The notes: a model not told the origin generated them from the letters alone. A stretch of DNA of 64,000 nt from an uncultured Thermoguttaceae bacterium (GCA_938042245.1 CALIRO010000045.1:124001-188000); one strand, 5' to 3'; numbered from the stretch's first letter, positions 9,694-17,787 are shown. A program made the numbers and translations.

Positions 9694-10797
9694 GTGGATT
9701 CCCAACAGCAAGCAAAGCGGAAGCGGGACGACACTGGGAATGCCAGCCGACTGCCAGAACGGAAGATTCGAGTGGGACTGATCGGGTTAGGGTCGGGCTG
9801 GGAGCAGAGGTATCGGCCAGCGCTGCGTGCGTTGGCGGATCGGTTTGAAGTGCGTGCGGTGTGTGAGCAAGTCCGATGCCGGGCCGAGCAGGCAGCCGCC
9901 CAACTGGGTGCCGATGTGGTGGATGGCTTCCGAAGTTTAATTGCCCGGGAAGATGTAGAAGCCATTTTAATGTTGGCCCCGCAGTGGTATGGCCCGTTGC
10001 CGATCTTTGCCGCCTGCGACATGCAAAAGGCCGTCTATTGCGCCGGCGGTTTGGAATTGGACCTCCAACAGGCCCAAAAGATTACTCAGCGAGTTCGTCA
10101 AGCCGGTATTGCTTTCATGGTCGAGTTACCCCGGCGGCATGCGCCGGCGACGGTGCGTCTGAAGGAGTTGATAGCGACCCGGCTGGGTGCTCCGGAGCTA
10201 GTGTTTTGCCACCTTCGGGGTTGCTGGAGCGATTCTTTTCCTTCCCAGAGCGATTCCTTCGGAGGCGGAAGCAGGGAAGGGGAATTGTTGGAATTGGTGG
10301 ATTGGTGTTGCTACGTGGTTGGTCAGTGGCCTCGATACGTAACTGGTCTGATGTATGGAGATCCATCTGGTGGAGAAAAGGAAGGATATATGATGATTTG
10401 TCTAGACTTTTCGGCTTCAGATCCGCCAGCCGAAGGGCCACTAGTGCAGATCAGCTACGAGCGATCTATTCCGGCCGGTTGGGAGGAGGCGATCACGTAT
10501 CGGCGGCCGGCTGCCTTGCAAATTCATTGCCGCCAGGGGATAGGATTTTTGGATTTGCCTGCTAGGGTGGTTTGGTTTGATGAGGCAGGCCGACATTTGG
10601 AGTCTTTAGAAGACGACCGGCCGATAGGTGAACAAATGTTGTGCCAATTCTACCACCTCCTCCTCGCCCAAAACAATCAAAACCAAGACTTAGACGATCT
10701 GTTCCGAACCCTTTATATCTTGCACCAAGCCCGCCGCAGCCACCACCTCGGACAACGCATCCGCCTCCACTGGCCCCCAGAGCAGCCGGATTGCTAA
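9694..10797 (+). CDS. Gfo/Idh/MocA family oxidoreductase (cytoplasmic)
   Basis: 367 aa, starting at GTG 9694. The N-terminal Rossmann motif IRVGLIGLGSGWEQ lies at about residues 25-38, and a dinucleotide-binding half runs to about residue 130. The C-terminal half is only loosely like the family. The usual EKP motif, whose lysine is catalytic in many members, is not obvious: the corresponding place reads YCAGGLELD. It therefore may not be a classical dehydrogenase. No signal peptide, unlike the paralogue at 16070. Alternative starts downstream are unlikely because the Rossmann strand begins close to the N-terminus. Confidence 0.8.
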   Translation: MDSQQQAKRKRDDTGNASRLPERKIRVGLIGLGSGWEQRYRPALRALADRFEVRAVCEQVRCRAEQAAAQLGADVVDGFRSLIAREDVEAILMLAPQWYGPLPIFAACDMQKAVYCAGGLELDLQQAQKITQRVRQAGIAFMVELPRRHAPATVRLKELIATRLGAPELVFCHLRGCWSDSFPSQSDSFGGGSREGELLELVDWCCYVVGQWPRYVTGLMYGDPSGGEKEGYMMICLDFSASDPPAEGPLVQISYERSIPAGWEEAITYRRPAALQIHCRQGIGFLDLPARVVWFDEAGRHLESLEDDRPIGEQMLCQFYHLLLAQNNQNQDLDDLFRTLYILHQARRSHHLGQRIRLHWPPEQPDC

Positions 10798-10956
10798 GGC
10801 CAACCTCGACAAGCAGGAGAGGCCGACGGCCAAAATCGAATCGGACAAGCCCCCCACCAGAAACTACAAGACCACGGCCATCTATGGCTCTTCGATAAGG
10901 CCTTTTCGCTATTTCCGAGACAGCATTAGACGCTAGCGAGGAATCATCCGCTATAG

Positions 10957-12084
10957 CTACGAAGCAACTCTTTGGACCGGTTCCGGTTGTGAGGCAATGT
11001 TGTCTTCGGGCGGAGGCTCTTTTGGGTTGTCGGGCGAGCTGCTGTTTTGCTGGGCAGGACTCTTCGGAGGCGAAGAAGAGGGGGCCTTTGGCTCGGAGCC
11101 GGATTGCTTCCCATTAGAATCCTTCTCCGAAGACTTTTGCTGGCCAGAGGCCGGCTCTTTAGGCGAAGACTCTTCTAGTGCCTTGTCTGATTGTTCGGCC
11201 GAGGGTTTTTCCTCAGCCTTTTTGGTGGGTTTTTCCTCAGGGAGGGGCTTTTTCTCCGGTTCCGGTTCTGGGGCCTTTTCCGAAGGTTTTTCCTTTGCCG
11301 GTGCTTCTGGTTTCTCTGGACGGGGTTTTTCTTTCGGTTCTTCAGGGGGTGTAGGTTTTTCCAGACTTTCAGAGACACCAGGTTTTTCTTTGAGCTCCGG
11401 TGGTTTTTCCTCCGGCCCTGGTTTTTCTTTAACCACTGGTGGTTGTTTAGGCGTTAGCTTTTTTTCCGGTTTTGCTTTAGGAGTGGGTTTTTCTTCCGGT
11501 GGTTTTGGTTCTGGGGTTGGGGGTTTTTCTGCTTCAGGTCGGATCGGGCCGATTCGCCCCTGGATGCCAAACTCATGCACCAATCGGCCCCCCAATTCGC
11601 CGGTATTGACCACCACCAAGCCTCCCAAAGCCAAAAGGATCAAAAACACCAGATTCATGAAAAATAGCCAGACCGGATTGTCGAACGGCCGAACTGCAAT
11701 GCTCAACAAAAACAGGACCAGATAGATCACAAAAAGTCCACCATACAGGGGCAATAGAGAGGAGGCCAGTTGCAGGTGTTTTTCCAGCACTTGGGCAGCT
11801 TCCGCGGAAAGTTTTCCAGCGGTTTGGTTCAGATAATCTCTGGCAGCCAGGCCTGTGGAAATCGATACCGACGTACCCACCAGCCCCAATCCCAGCAGCA
11901 CCAGAGCCGTCAGGCTCATCCATCGGCCCCGATGAAAAAGGATCATCGCCAAAAAGACAAAAACCGGGGCCGTCAAAAATAGCGCTATTGGACAATGCAC
12001 CACCCATGGATGCAACCCATCCCAGCCTGCCGGCCAAGAAGGTATCCGCAGCCAACTGGCCGGATCCCGCAAAAGAGGCTCCAT
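10957..12084 (-). CDS. DUF2231-type membrane protein with long EKP-rich C-terminal tail
   Basis: 375 aa. The start is fixed by a perfect AAAAGGAGGT 6 bases before ATG 12084 (the frame itself opens 47 codons earlier). The N-terminal ~160 aa have about four membrane segments and begin with LHPWVVHCPIALF, the His-Pro/His signature of DUF2231, thought to bind a cofactor such as haem (family idea only). After a conserved GELGGRLVHEFG stretch, about 190 residues are almost purely Pro, Glu, Lys and Ser with many EKP repeats, like the periplasmic spacer of TonB. Which side of the membrane the tail occupies cannot be told. Monocistronic. Confidence 0.75.
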   Translation of the reverse strand: MEPLLRDPASWLRIPSWPAGWDGLHPWVVHCPIALFLTAPVFVFLAMILFHRGRWMSLTALVLLGLGLVGTSVSISTGLAARDYLNQTAGKLSAEAAQVLEKHLQLASSLLPLYGGLFVIYLVLFLLSIAVRPFDNPVWLFFMNLVFLILLALGGLVVVNTGELGGRLVHEFGIQGRIGPIRPEAEKPPTPEPKPPEEKPTPKAKPEKKLTPKQPPVVKEKPGPEEKPPELKEKPGVSESLEKPTPPEEPKEKPRPEKPEAPAKEKPSEKAPEPEPEKKPLPEEKPTKKAEEKPSAEQSDKALEESSPKEPASGQQKSSEKDSNGKQSGSEPKAPSSSPPKSPAQQNSSSPDNPKEPPPEDNIASQPEPVQRVAS

Positions 12085-12702
12085 GATTTGACCTCCTTTT
12101 AGAAAAGCATTAGACGTTCGAAGACGTTTTTTAGTCTCCCCAGCCATCCGGTTTACCAAGCAGTGGCCTCCTACCGTCGGCCCATACAGGAAAATATACC
12201 TTCCCGAGACCAAAATTGCCATCACTACCTCCCGGAGTCGGTCGGATAGTGGCTTCGAGTCTGGGAAGTGAAGCTTGAGTTTGGGCTATGTTAAGGCCGC
12301 CCCCTCCAGAGGTGCTCTGCTAACTGGTTGTCACCATTGGAGTTAGGAAATTACATGAATAAATATAATCTTGGAAGCTCTGAATAATTCAAAGGAGATA
12401 TTTTTACACTATTTCGGAGCCTCCGTCAATAACCCCAACATATAGTGGCACTGCCAACGTTAGACTCAATATATAGTGCCCAGCAATGGGAACCGATAGG
12501 CAAAGGAATAGATCGAATATTCATAAAGTTCACGTGATGTTCAGGATTTTGCAGAGCTTCCTCTTCTATCTGACCGCCGGAAACAAAGCTCGTTAAGAAA
12601 AATGGTCGCCGTGGAGCGAATGAGGTTGTTTTTTCGGTTCGAGGAAATCTCGGGCATAGATTTTTTTATATTTTTCATCCGGTGCTGAAAGAAGGTTAGA
12701 GG
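12085..12702. other. Intergenic region with a 189-bp repeat
   Basis: About 620 bases between two minus-strand genes. Apart from the ribosome site of the DUF2231 gene and family 2 repeat copy 1 (12373-12561), I see nothing that looks like a gene. The part after the repeat is AT-rich and would hold the end of the radical SAM transcript. Confidence 0.5.
12373..12561 (+). repeat. 189-bp inverted-repeat element, copy 1 (family 2)
   Basis: Starts GGAAGCTCTG (12373-12382) and ends CAGAGCTTCC (12552-12561), a perfect 10-bp terminal inverted repeat. TCTT flanks both sides (12369-12372 and 12562-12565), which could be a 4-bp target duplication. Interior blocks shared with the other two copies include AATATATAGTG and GAACCGATAGGCAA. 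No coding capacity. Confidence 0.8.
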
Positions 12703-13812
12703 TTAGTCTGGGCAGACTCGTAGGCCGTACCGGCGGGCCACTGCCAGTGCCTGCCGATATTCTTCGCTGGTGATTCGGCGGGCCAGTTCAGGATAGTGCC
12801 ATGCCCGGCCTTCCGGATGATACTGGGGCATCACATTGACAAAAGTATTGGGAGAAATCTCTTCGGCCAAAAAGCGCATCACTTGTTCCGTATCCTGCAG
12901 AGCGTTCGGCATGACCAGATGGCGAACTAGAAGACCCCGGTGGGCAATTCCTTGCTCATCTATTTCCAGATCGCCCACTTGGCGGTGCATTTCTCGGACA
13001 GCAGCACGAACCACTTCGGGATAATCCGGCGCGGCGGCCCAGCGGCGAGCCAACTGGGGATCGAAAAACTTGATATCCGGCATATAAATGTCGATTACTC
13101 CCTCCAAAAGCTCCAGTGTCTCCACCCGATCGTATCCGCCTGTATTATACACCAGCGGAAGCCGAAGCCCTCCTGCCACCGCTAGCACCAGGGCTTCCAA
13201 AATTTGCGGCACCACATGGCTTGGGGTAACGAAGTTGATATTATGGCAGCCGGCCCGTTGGAGTGAGAGCATCATCCGGGCCAATTGCTCCGCGTGAACC
13301 GGTCGGCCTTCGCCCAGCCAACTAATGTCCCAATTCTGGCAAAATACGCATCGCAGATTGCAATGGGTAAAGAAGATGGTCCCTGAACCTCCCCAGCCGC
13401 GCAGGCAAGTTTCCTCCCCATGATGCGGAAAGAAGCTGGAGACCACGGCCAACCGGCCCGTTCTGCAAAAAGGCCGATGGGGTTTGCCAGGTTTGGGATG
13501 CCCGGCAGGCCTGGTCAAACTAGCCATTGCCAACGGTTCCCCTGGTTCAGAAGGTGATGCTTCTTCAAAGCCTTCTGGTGTGTTCTCTGAGATTTCAGGC
13601 TCTCGGTGGGAGAGAGAATTGTGGGGCAGAGGCGAATCCGAAATTTCTGGCGTTTGTTTGGGGATTTTTGGGGCGATTTCGGCTAGCCGATTGGCATGAC
13701 ATCGGCGTGCACACAGGGCACAGTCAGCCAATTGGGCCAGAGCCTGTTCGGCCCGCCTTTGAAGTTCCCCAGACTGAAAAAGTCCCACATAGCTAGGAAA
13801 CGTTTCCGGCAT
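12703..13812 (-). CDS. Radical SAM protein of the PflX/COG1313 type with an internal insertion
   Basis: 369 aa. The [4Fe-4S] cluster motif CNLRCVFC is present, followed by QNWDISW, and further blocks NFVTPSHVVPQI, YNTGGYD, YMPDIKF and MPQYHPEG agree with the pyruvate-formate-lyase-activating-enzyme-like family COG1313. The N-terminal CALCARRCHANR block is also typical. Between that block and FCRTGRLAVVSS about 70 extra residues occur (roughly 50-115), rich in Pro, Ser and Glu with a repeated PEIS motif; usual homologues have only a few residues there. The true substrate protein of this family is not known. It stands alone, reading towards the repeat at 12.4-12.6 kb. Confidence 0.87.
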   Translation of the reverse strand: MPETFPSYVGLFQSGELQRRAEQALAQLADCALCARRCHANRLAEIAPKIPKQTPEISDSPLPHNSLSHREPEISENTPEGFEEASPSEPGEPLAMASLTRPAGHPKPGKPHRPFCRTGRLAVVSSFFPHHGEETCLRGWGGSGTIFFTHCNLRCVFCQNWDISWLGEGRPVHAEQLARMMLSLQRAGCHNINFVTPSHVVPQILEALVLAVAGGLRLPLVYNTGGYDRVETLELLEGVIDIYMPDIKFFDPQLARRWAAAPDYPEVVRAAVREMHRQVGDLEIDEQGIAHRGLLVRHLVMPNALQDTEQVMRFLAEEISPNTFVNVMPQYHPEGRAWHYPELARRITSEEYRQALAVARRYGLRVCPD

Positions 13813-13993
13813 CCCTTTTCGAGTCCTCCCTGGAGAGTCTAAAATCAGCTTTAGGGAGTCCGACCAGTTTCTTTCTATCCTACCGCAGAATGGGTAATGG
13901 GAGTATCCTGGGAGAAGCTAGGAAAAAGGCCCGGGTAGGGCAAAAGCTCTCCGGCCGGGGCTCAACTAGAGATCTCTAAAAAGTGCTTAACCG

Positions 13994-14881
13994 ATGCCGA
14001 GGTTTCGGTGGGAAAAGGCGTGGTGGTGGCTGCTGCTGGGAGTAGGAGTGGGGTTGGGAGTAGGGCAGTTGGCTGCCTGGGTGGGTGGGTATGTTCGACC
14101 TGTGGTAGTCTTCCCGTTGTTGGTCGGGAGTATCTTGGGGCAGATGTTAGTAGGAGGGATTCGCCTGTTGGATTTGGCACATCGGCCAACTGTGGGAGTA
14201 GGTCTGTTGCTGGCTAGTCTGCTGTGTGCCGGGAGCGAACATTGGGGATATTACCGGCAAGCACAGCGGGACTACGAGCGCAGAGTGGCCGACTGGCAGG
14301 CCAAGATCCAAGGCCTAGCCGCCCTGTCTAGCCAATTTGCCCAGGCCATCCAGCAACACCTTCCCCCCCCGCCCGGTTCGTTTACCGAATATCTCCAAGT
14401 CCAACTGGACCGCGGCCGCCGCATTGGACCTTGGCTGCTGAAAGGCCATTGGGTTTGGCTCAGTTGGCTAGCGGATGCAGGATTCGTGTTGCTGGCCGCT
14501 GCTGGCCTGCTTTGGCCTACGCTCGGTTGGCCCTATTGTAGCGTTTGCGAAAGTTGGTATCGCTCGGTCCGCCAAGGACGATTGCCCCCCACGGATTTCG
14601 CTCCGTGGGCAGAACTGTTGGCACTGCCTGTAGCCAGGCCCCAACCAGCACCCCCATTTCGGGTACAATTTCGCCTGTTGCAATGCCAGGGCCAGTGTAC
14701 CCCAGGCCGATTGGAATTGGTCTGGGAAGACGCCGCCGGCCTTCACACATGGCAAACCCAGTTAGATGACGCTCAACGAGAAAAGCTGGAGGCCCTTTGG
14801 AAGGCCGCCTCTACATCGCAGGAGGAGCTGCCTTCCCCACCCCCACCGCCTCCTACTAACCAAGAGATTTCCTCCCGATGA
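13994..14881 (+). CDS. Hypothetical membrane protein with a CxxC segment
   Basis: 295 aa. Three hydrophobic segments near the N-terminus (about residues 10-30, 35-55, 70-82) are followed by a coiled-coil-like stretch (QAQRDYERRVADWQAKIQ), one more membrane segment at about residues 155-175, then a cytoplasmic-type region starting YCSVCESWY, whose Cys pair could bind metal. The C-terminus ends in a run of prolines. No family recognised; in its architecture it resembles other planctomycete proteins of unknown role. Stop is followed by repeat copy 2 of family 1. Confidence 0.65.
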   Translation: MPRFRWEKAWWWLLLGVGVGLGVGQLAAWVGGYVRPVVVFPLLVGSILGQMLVGGIRLLDLAHRPTVGVGLLLASLLCAGSEHWGYYRQAQRDYERRVADWQAKIQGLAALSSQFAQAIQQHLPPPPGSFTEYLQVQLDRGRRIGPWLLKGHWVWLSWLADAGFVLLAAAGLLWPTLGWPYCSVCESWYRSVRQGRLPPTDFAPWAELLALPVARPQPAPPFRVQFRLLQCQGQCTPGRLELVWEDAAGLHTWQTQLDDAQREKLEALWKAASTSQEELPSPPPPPPTNQEISSR

Positions 14882-14911
14882 ACCAGGAGGGTTCCAGCTA
14901 CTGGATTTTTG

Positions 14912-15073
14912 GCAACATTTCAGCCGAATCATACAACCTGTTACTGGTACGAAAGCAGAAATGCAGGTTTTTTTCTAAGGGTTTACTTTTTTTGGGCCAC
15001 CGCTTCTGCGGCAGGGACACTCGGGGGGCATTGTCCCTACAACCAGGAAACTGCTTCATTCGGCGGAAGTGTT
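14912..15073 (-). repeat. 160-bp inverted-repeat element, copy 2 (family 1)
   Basis: TTCAGCCGAATC at 14919-14930 and CATTCGGCGGAAG at 15057-15069 form the terminal inverted repeat. The interior is the most diverged of the six, keeping CCGCTTCTGCGG (hairpin) and GAAAGCAG. It lies 30 bases upstream of the acpS start, so it forms part of that leader. Orientation is opposite to copy 1. Confidence 0.7.
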
Positions 15074-15104
15074 ATCAAAAAGATTATAGAGGGAGCAATG
15101 CCGT

Positions 15105-15488
15105 ATGGCAGAAATCGTCGGTTTAGGGACCGAAATTGCCGAATGTTTGCGGATTGCCCGGCTTATCCAGCGGTATGGCGAGGCCTTTTTAGGCCGGCTA
15201 TTTACCCCGGAAGAAATCCGCTATTGCCAAAGCCGCCGTCAATCTACCGAACATTTCACCGCCCGTTGGGCTGCCAAAAAAGCGGTCCTGAAAGCATTGG
15301 CCCTTTCCTGGCAGCCTGGATTTCAATGGCGGGATATCGAACTGGCCAACGATCCGGACGGCCAACCCATGGTGGTTCTCCATGGACCGATCAAAGAGAT
15401 CATCCGGCAAATGGGCGTCCGGCAACTGCGGGTGGGTCTGGCCTACTGCCGGACCCATGCTACTGCCACTGTGATCGCCCTGCAGTAA
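15105..15488 (+). CDS. acpS: Divergent holo-[acyl-carrier-protein] synthase (AcpS-like)
   Basis: 127 aa, normal AcpS length. AcpS moves the phosphopantetheine arm of CoA onto apo-ACP using Mg2+. The fold is recognisable from VGLGTEIAECLRI, FLGRLFTPEEIRYC and RWAAKKAVLKAL. Key residues differ, however. The first metal ligand (Asp in most AcpS) is E10, which I believe is common in planctomycetes. The second ligand, Glu in the nearly invariant AAKEA motif, is K59. The conserved SH pair near the C-terminus reads A113-Y114. The gene may be an inactive or repurposed paralogue, with a normal acpS elsewhere; or the change may be a sequence error at one codon, though two sites are affected. Confidence 0.8.
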   Translation: MAEIVGLGTEIAECLRIARLIQRYGEAFLGRLFTPEEIRYCQSRRQSTEHFTARWAAKKAVLKALALSWQPGFQWRDIELANDPDGQPMVVLHGPIKEIIRQMGVRQLRVGLAYCRTHATATVIALQ

Positions 15489-15641
15489 CGCAGATAATGT
15501 ACGAATATACATATATCCTCTGATAATGCATTCCCCTTGACGAACCTCCACAGCCGATTACACTAACCCAAATGGGCCATTGACTGATAAGAAAAAATCT
15601 TGCATCCTCCATAAATGTGTCGGTCCGGCCAATGACGATGT

Positions 15642-15805
15642 GGTAACAGTTCAGCCGAATGGTGTACCAAGGCATTCCTCCGAAAGCACGAAGGCAGCTC
15701 TTTGTGCTAGTTGATTTGTTCTGGACTGTCGCTTGCGCGGCAGCAAGACCCAACGGCTTTCCTCGGATCAACCAAGCAGCATTTTCATTCGGCCGAGGTG
15801 GTACC
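15642..15805 (-). repeat. 160-bp inverted-repeat element, copy 3 (family 1)
   Basis: The best-preserved copy. Ends are TTCAGCCGAATG (15650-15661) and CATTCGGCCGAG (15786-15797), with similarity extending about 8 bases further out (GGTAACAG against CGGTACCACC inverted). Read on the minus strand it shows all shared blocks: TTGATCCGAGGAAAGCC, CTGCCGCGCAAGCGACAG hairpin, CAAATCAACTAGCACAAA, and GCTTTCGGAGGAATGCC. Confidence 0.8.
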
Positions 15806-15844
15806 GATTTTTCAGCACCGTAGGTCTTCAACATCCCTATTAAA

Positions 15845-16032
15845 GGAAGTTCTGAATCAATCAAAGGAAATATTTTTCCACTATTTCGGAACCTCCCTCC
15901 ATGGTCCCAACATATAGCGGCATTGGCAACATTAGCCTCAATATATAGTGTCCAGCAATAGAACCGATAGGCAAAGGAATGGATCAAATGTTTATAAAGT
16001 TCATGTGATGTTCCGGATTTTGCGGAGCTTCC
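15845..16032 (+). repeat. 189-bp inverted-repeat element, copy 2 (family 2)
   Basis: Starts GGAAGTTCTG (15845-15854) and ends CGGAGCTTCC (16023-16032). It keeps the paired ATATAG motifs and CCGATAGGCAAAGGAAT. Flanks are TAAA and TAAC. It is the most diverged of the three copies, roughly 85 percent like copy 1 by eye. Confidence 0.8.
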
Positions 16033-16069
16033 TAACCTAATTCACTAATTCCACTAAGGAGAGCCTCCC

Positions 16070-17407
16070 ATGAGTCGTTCATGGCGTATTTCGCGACGGC
16101 GGATGTTGCACTCAGCGGCCGGGCTGGTGACGGTACCCTGGTTTGTACCTGCTCGGGTCTTGGGCGAAGAGGCCCCCTCCAAGAAGATCACCCTTGGCAT
16201 GATTGGCGTGGGATGGATGGGCGGCTCGAACATGCACGCCTTCCTCCGAGAACCAGATTGCCGAGTCCTGGCCTGCTGTGATGTCGATCAGCAGCATCTG
16301 GAGGCGGCAGTCCGCCAGGTCAACGAACATTACAAAAACCAAGATTGCCGAGGCTACAAAGACTTCCGAGAACTACTCGCCCGAGACGACATCGATGCCG
16401 TCTGTATCTCTACACCTGACCATTGGCATTCTATTCCCGCCATTGAAGCCGCTAAAGCCAAAAAAGATATTTATGGCGAAAAACCCCTCTCTCATACCTT
16501 TGCCGAAGGCTTGGCTATGGTCCAAGCGGTTCAGGAAAACGGCCGCATCTGGCAGACCGGCTCCTGGCAGCGCAGTGTACCGGATTTCCGACGCGCCACG
16601 TTGCTGGTGCTGAACGGATATATCGGTAAAATCCAACGGGTTGAAGTGGGCCTGCCTTCCGGGCATACTGATTTTGCTGGCACCGGCAACCAATGCCCCA
16701 ACAGCGATCCCCCGCCGCATGTGGATTATGATTTCTGGGTTGGCCCGGCCCAGCTGATCCCGTTTAACCGCTGCCGATTCCACAAAAACTGGCGTTGGCA
16801 TTACAATTTCGGCGGCGGCCAATTAATGGACTGGATCGGCCACCACTGCGACATCGCTCATTGGGGCCTGCAGAACCCGAAGTACGGCTGCGGCCCGGAT
16901 GATCAAATCGGTCCGCTAGAGCTGGAGGCTACGGCCGAGTTCCCCCCCAAAGAGGCCCTCTGGAACACCGCTACCAAGTTCCGGATCCAATGCCGGTATC
17001 CTCAGGACATTGAAGTGGTTATTGCTGGCGGCCATCCGGACATCCGCAGCGGCACGAAATGGATTGGCCAGTTGGGTTGGGTCTGGGTAGATCGCGGCGG
17101 TTGGGAATGCTCCAATAACGACTGGAAAAAAGAAATCCGCCAGCGAGAGAAAAAAGCCGACCTCGAATTCCCGCTCTATAATTCCCCTGGCCATTACCGG
17201 GAGTTCTTGGACTCTGTCAAAACCCGCCGACGCACTCTCACCCCGGTGGAAGTAGCCCATCGGTCGCAAACGCCCGGACATCTCGGCTACATCGCTTCGG
17301 TGCTGGGCCGGAAAATCCGCTGGGACCCAGTCAAACAGGAAATCCTCGGCGATCCCGAAGCGACGAAGATGCTCTCCAAACCGCTTCGCTCCCCCTGGCA
17401 TCTATAA
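16070..17407 (+). CDS. Gfo/Idh/MocA family oxidoreductase with Tat signal
   Basis: 445 aa. N-terminal SRRRML plus a hydrophobic stretch ending VPARVLGEEA marks a twin-arginine signal, so the folded, cofactor-loaded enzyme is probably exported. The Rossmann motif LGMIGVGWMGG lies at about residues 42-52, STPDHWH at about 120, and the catalytic EKPLSHT at about 148. The downstream NWRWHYNFGGGQLMDWIGHH stretch is typical of the large planctomycete subfamily that acts on sugars or sugar derivatives; the actual substrate is unknown. The ATG follows AAGGAGAG. Family 2 repeat copy 2 forms its immediate upstream region. Confidence 0.9.
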   Translation: MSRSWRISRRRMLHSAAGLVTVPWFVPARVLGEEAPSKKITLGMIGVGWMGGSNMHAFLREPDCRVLACCDVDQQHLEAAVRQVNEHYKNQDCRGYKDFRELLARDDIDAVCISTPDHWHSIPAIEAAKAKKDIYGEKPLSHTFAEGLAMVQAVQENGRIWQTGSWQRSVPDFRRATLLVLNGYIGKIQRVEVGLPSGHTDFAGTGNQCPNSDPPPHVDYDFWVGPAQLIPFNRCRFHKNWRWHYNFGGGQLMDWIGHHCDIAHWGLQNPKYGCGPDDQIGPLELEATAEFPPKEALWNTATKFRIQCRYPQDIEVVIAGGHPDIRSGTKWIGQLGWVWVDRGGWECSNNDWKKEIRQREKKADLEFPLYNSPGHYREFLDSVKTRRRTLTPVEVAHRSQTPGHLGYIASVLGRKIRWDPVKQEILGDPEATKMLSKPLRSPWHL

Positions 17408-17787
17408 GCTCGCTCGGTACCTACTCCGCCATCCAGGTACTGCGGTCTCTTAACGCTACTTTCGCCAATGGAGAGGCCGCCCTGGAGAGGCCATTTCCTA
17501 ACCCGAGATGTCTATTGGGGTTCGGAAATAGTATGGACAAATATATCACTCTGAACTGTCAGAAATAAAACGAGTTACGGGAAAATGGCCAAGCACCTAC
17601 CGTACTTCTTTTCAGAAACCTTTGGGCAAACTCTGCCGGAGATACGGAATTTTTCCGTATTGCTTCATTTACATCCCATTTTCGAGTCTCGCTTTAGTAG
17701 AAAGGCTGAGGCCAATGCACCGCCAGCGCCTGGGAAGTTGCCTTTTTCCCAGACCCGAGGGTAAACATTTCAACCTTTTTTGGCTAA
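17408..17787. other. Intergenic gap with a stem-loop
   Basis: About 380 bases. A perfect 8-bp stem with a TTT loop (ATACGGAA/TTCCGTAT) lies at 17642-17660, 235 bases past the oxidoreductase stop. It has only a weak T-rich tail and may or may not act as a terminator. No gene recognised. Confidence 0.45.

Larger units (their letters stand above)
15489..16069. other. Intergenic region holding both repeat families
   Basis: About 580 bases. Family 1 copy 3 (15642-15805) and family 2 copy 2 (15845-16032) lie 39 bases apart. The second ends 37 bases before the Tat oxidoreductase start, so it must overlap its promoter or leader. ACTAAGGAGAG provides the ribosome site of that gene. No other gene seen. 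Confidence 0.6.

Noticed and set aside
10997-11725. 242-codon Gly/Phe/Ser-rich frame on the + strand
   Set aside because: Antisense of the EKP-rich tail of the DUF2231 gene; the repeats merely reflect its coding strand.
12630-12660. TTCGGTTCGAGGAAATCTC as a tRNA T-arm
   Set aside because: No acceptor stem, anticodon arm or proper T-stem pairing around it. No tRNA could be found in the window.
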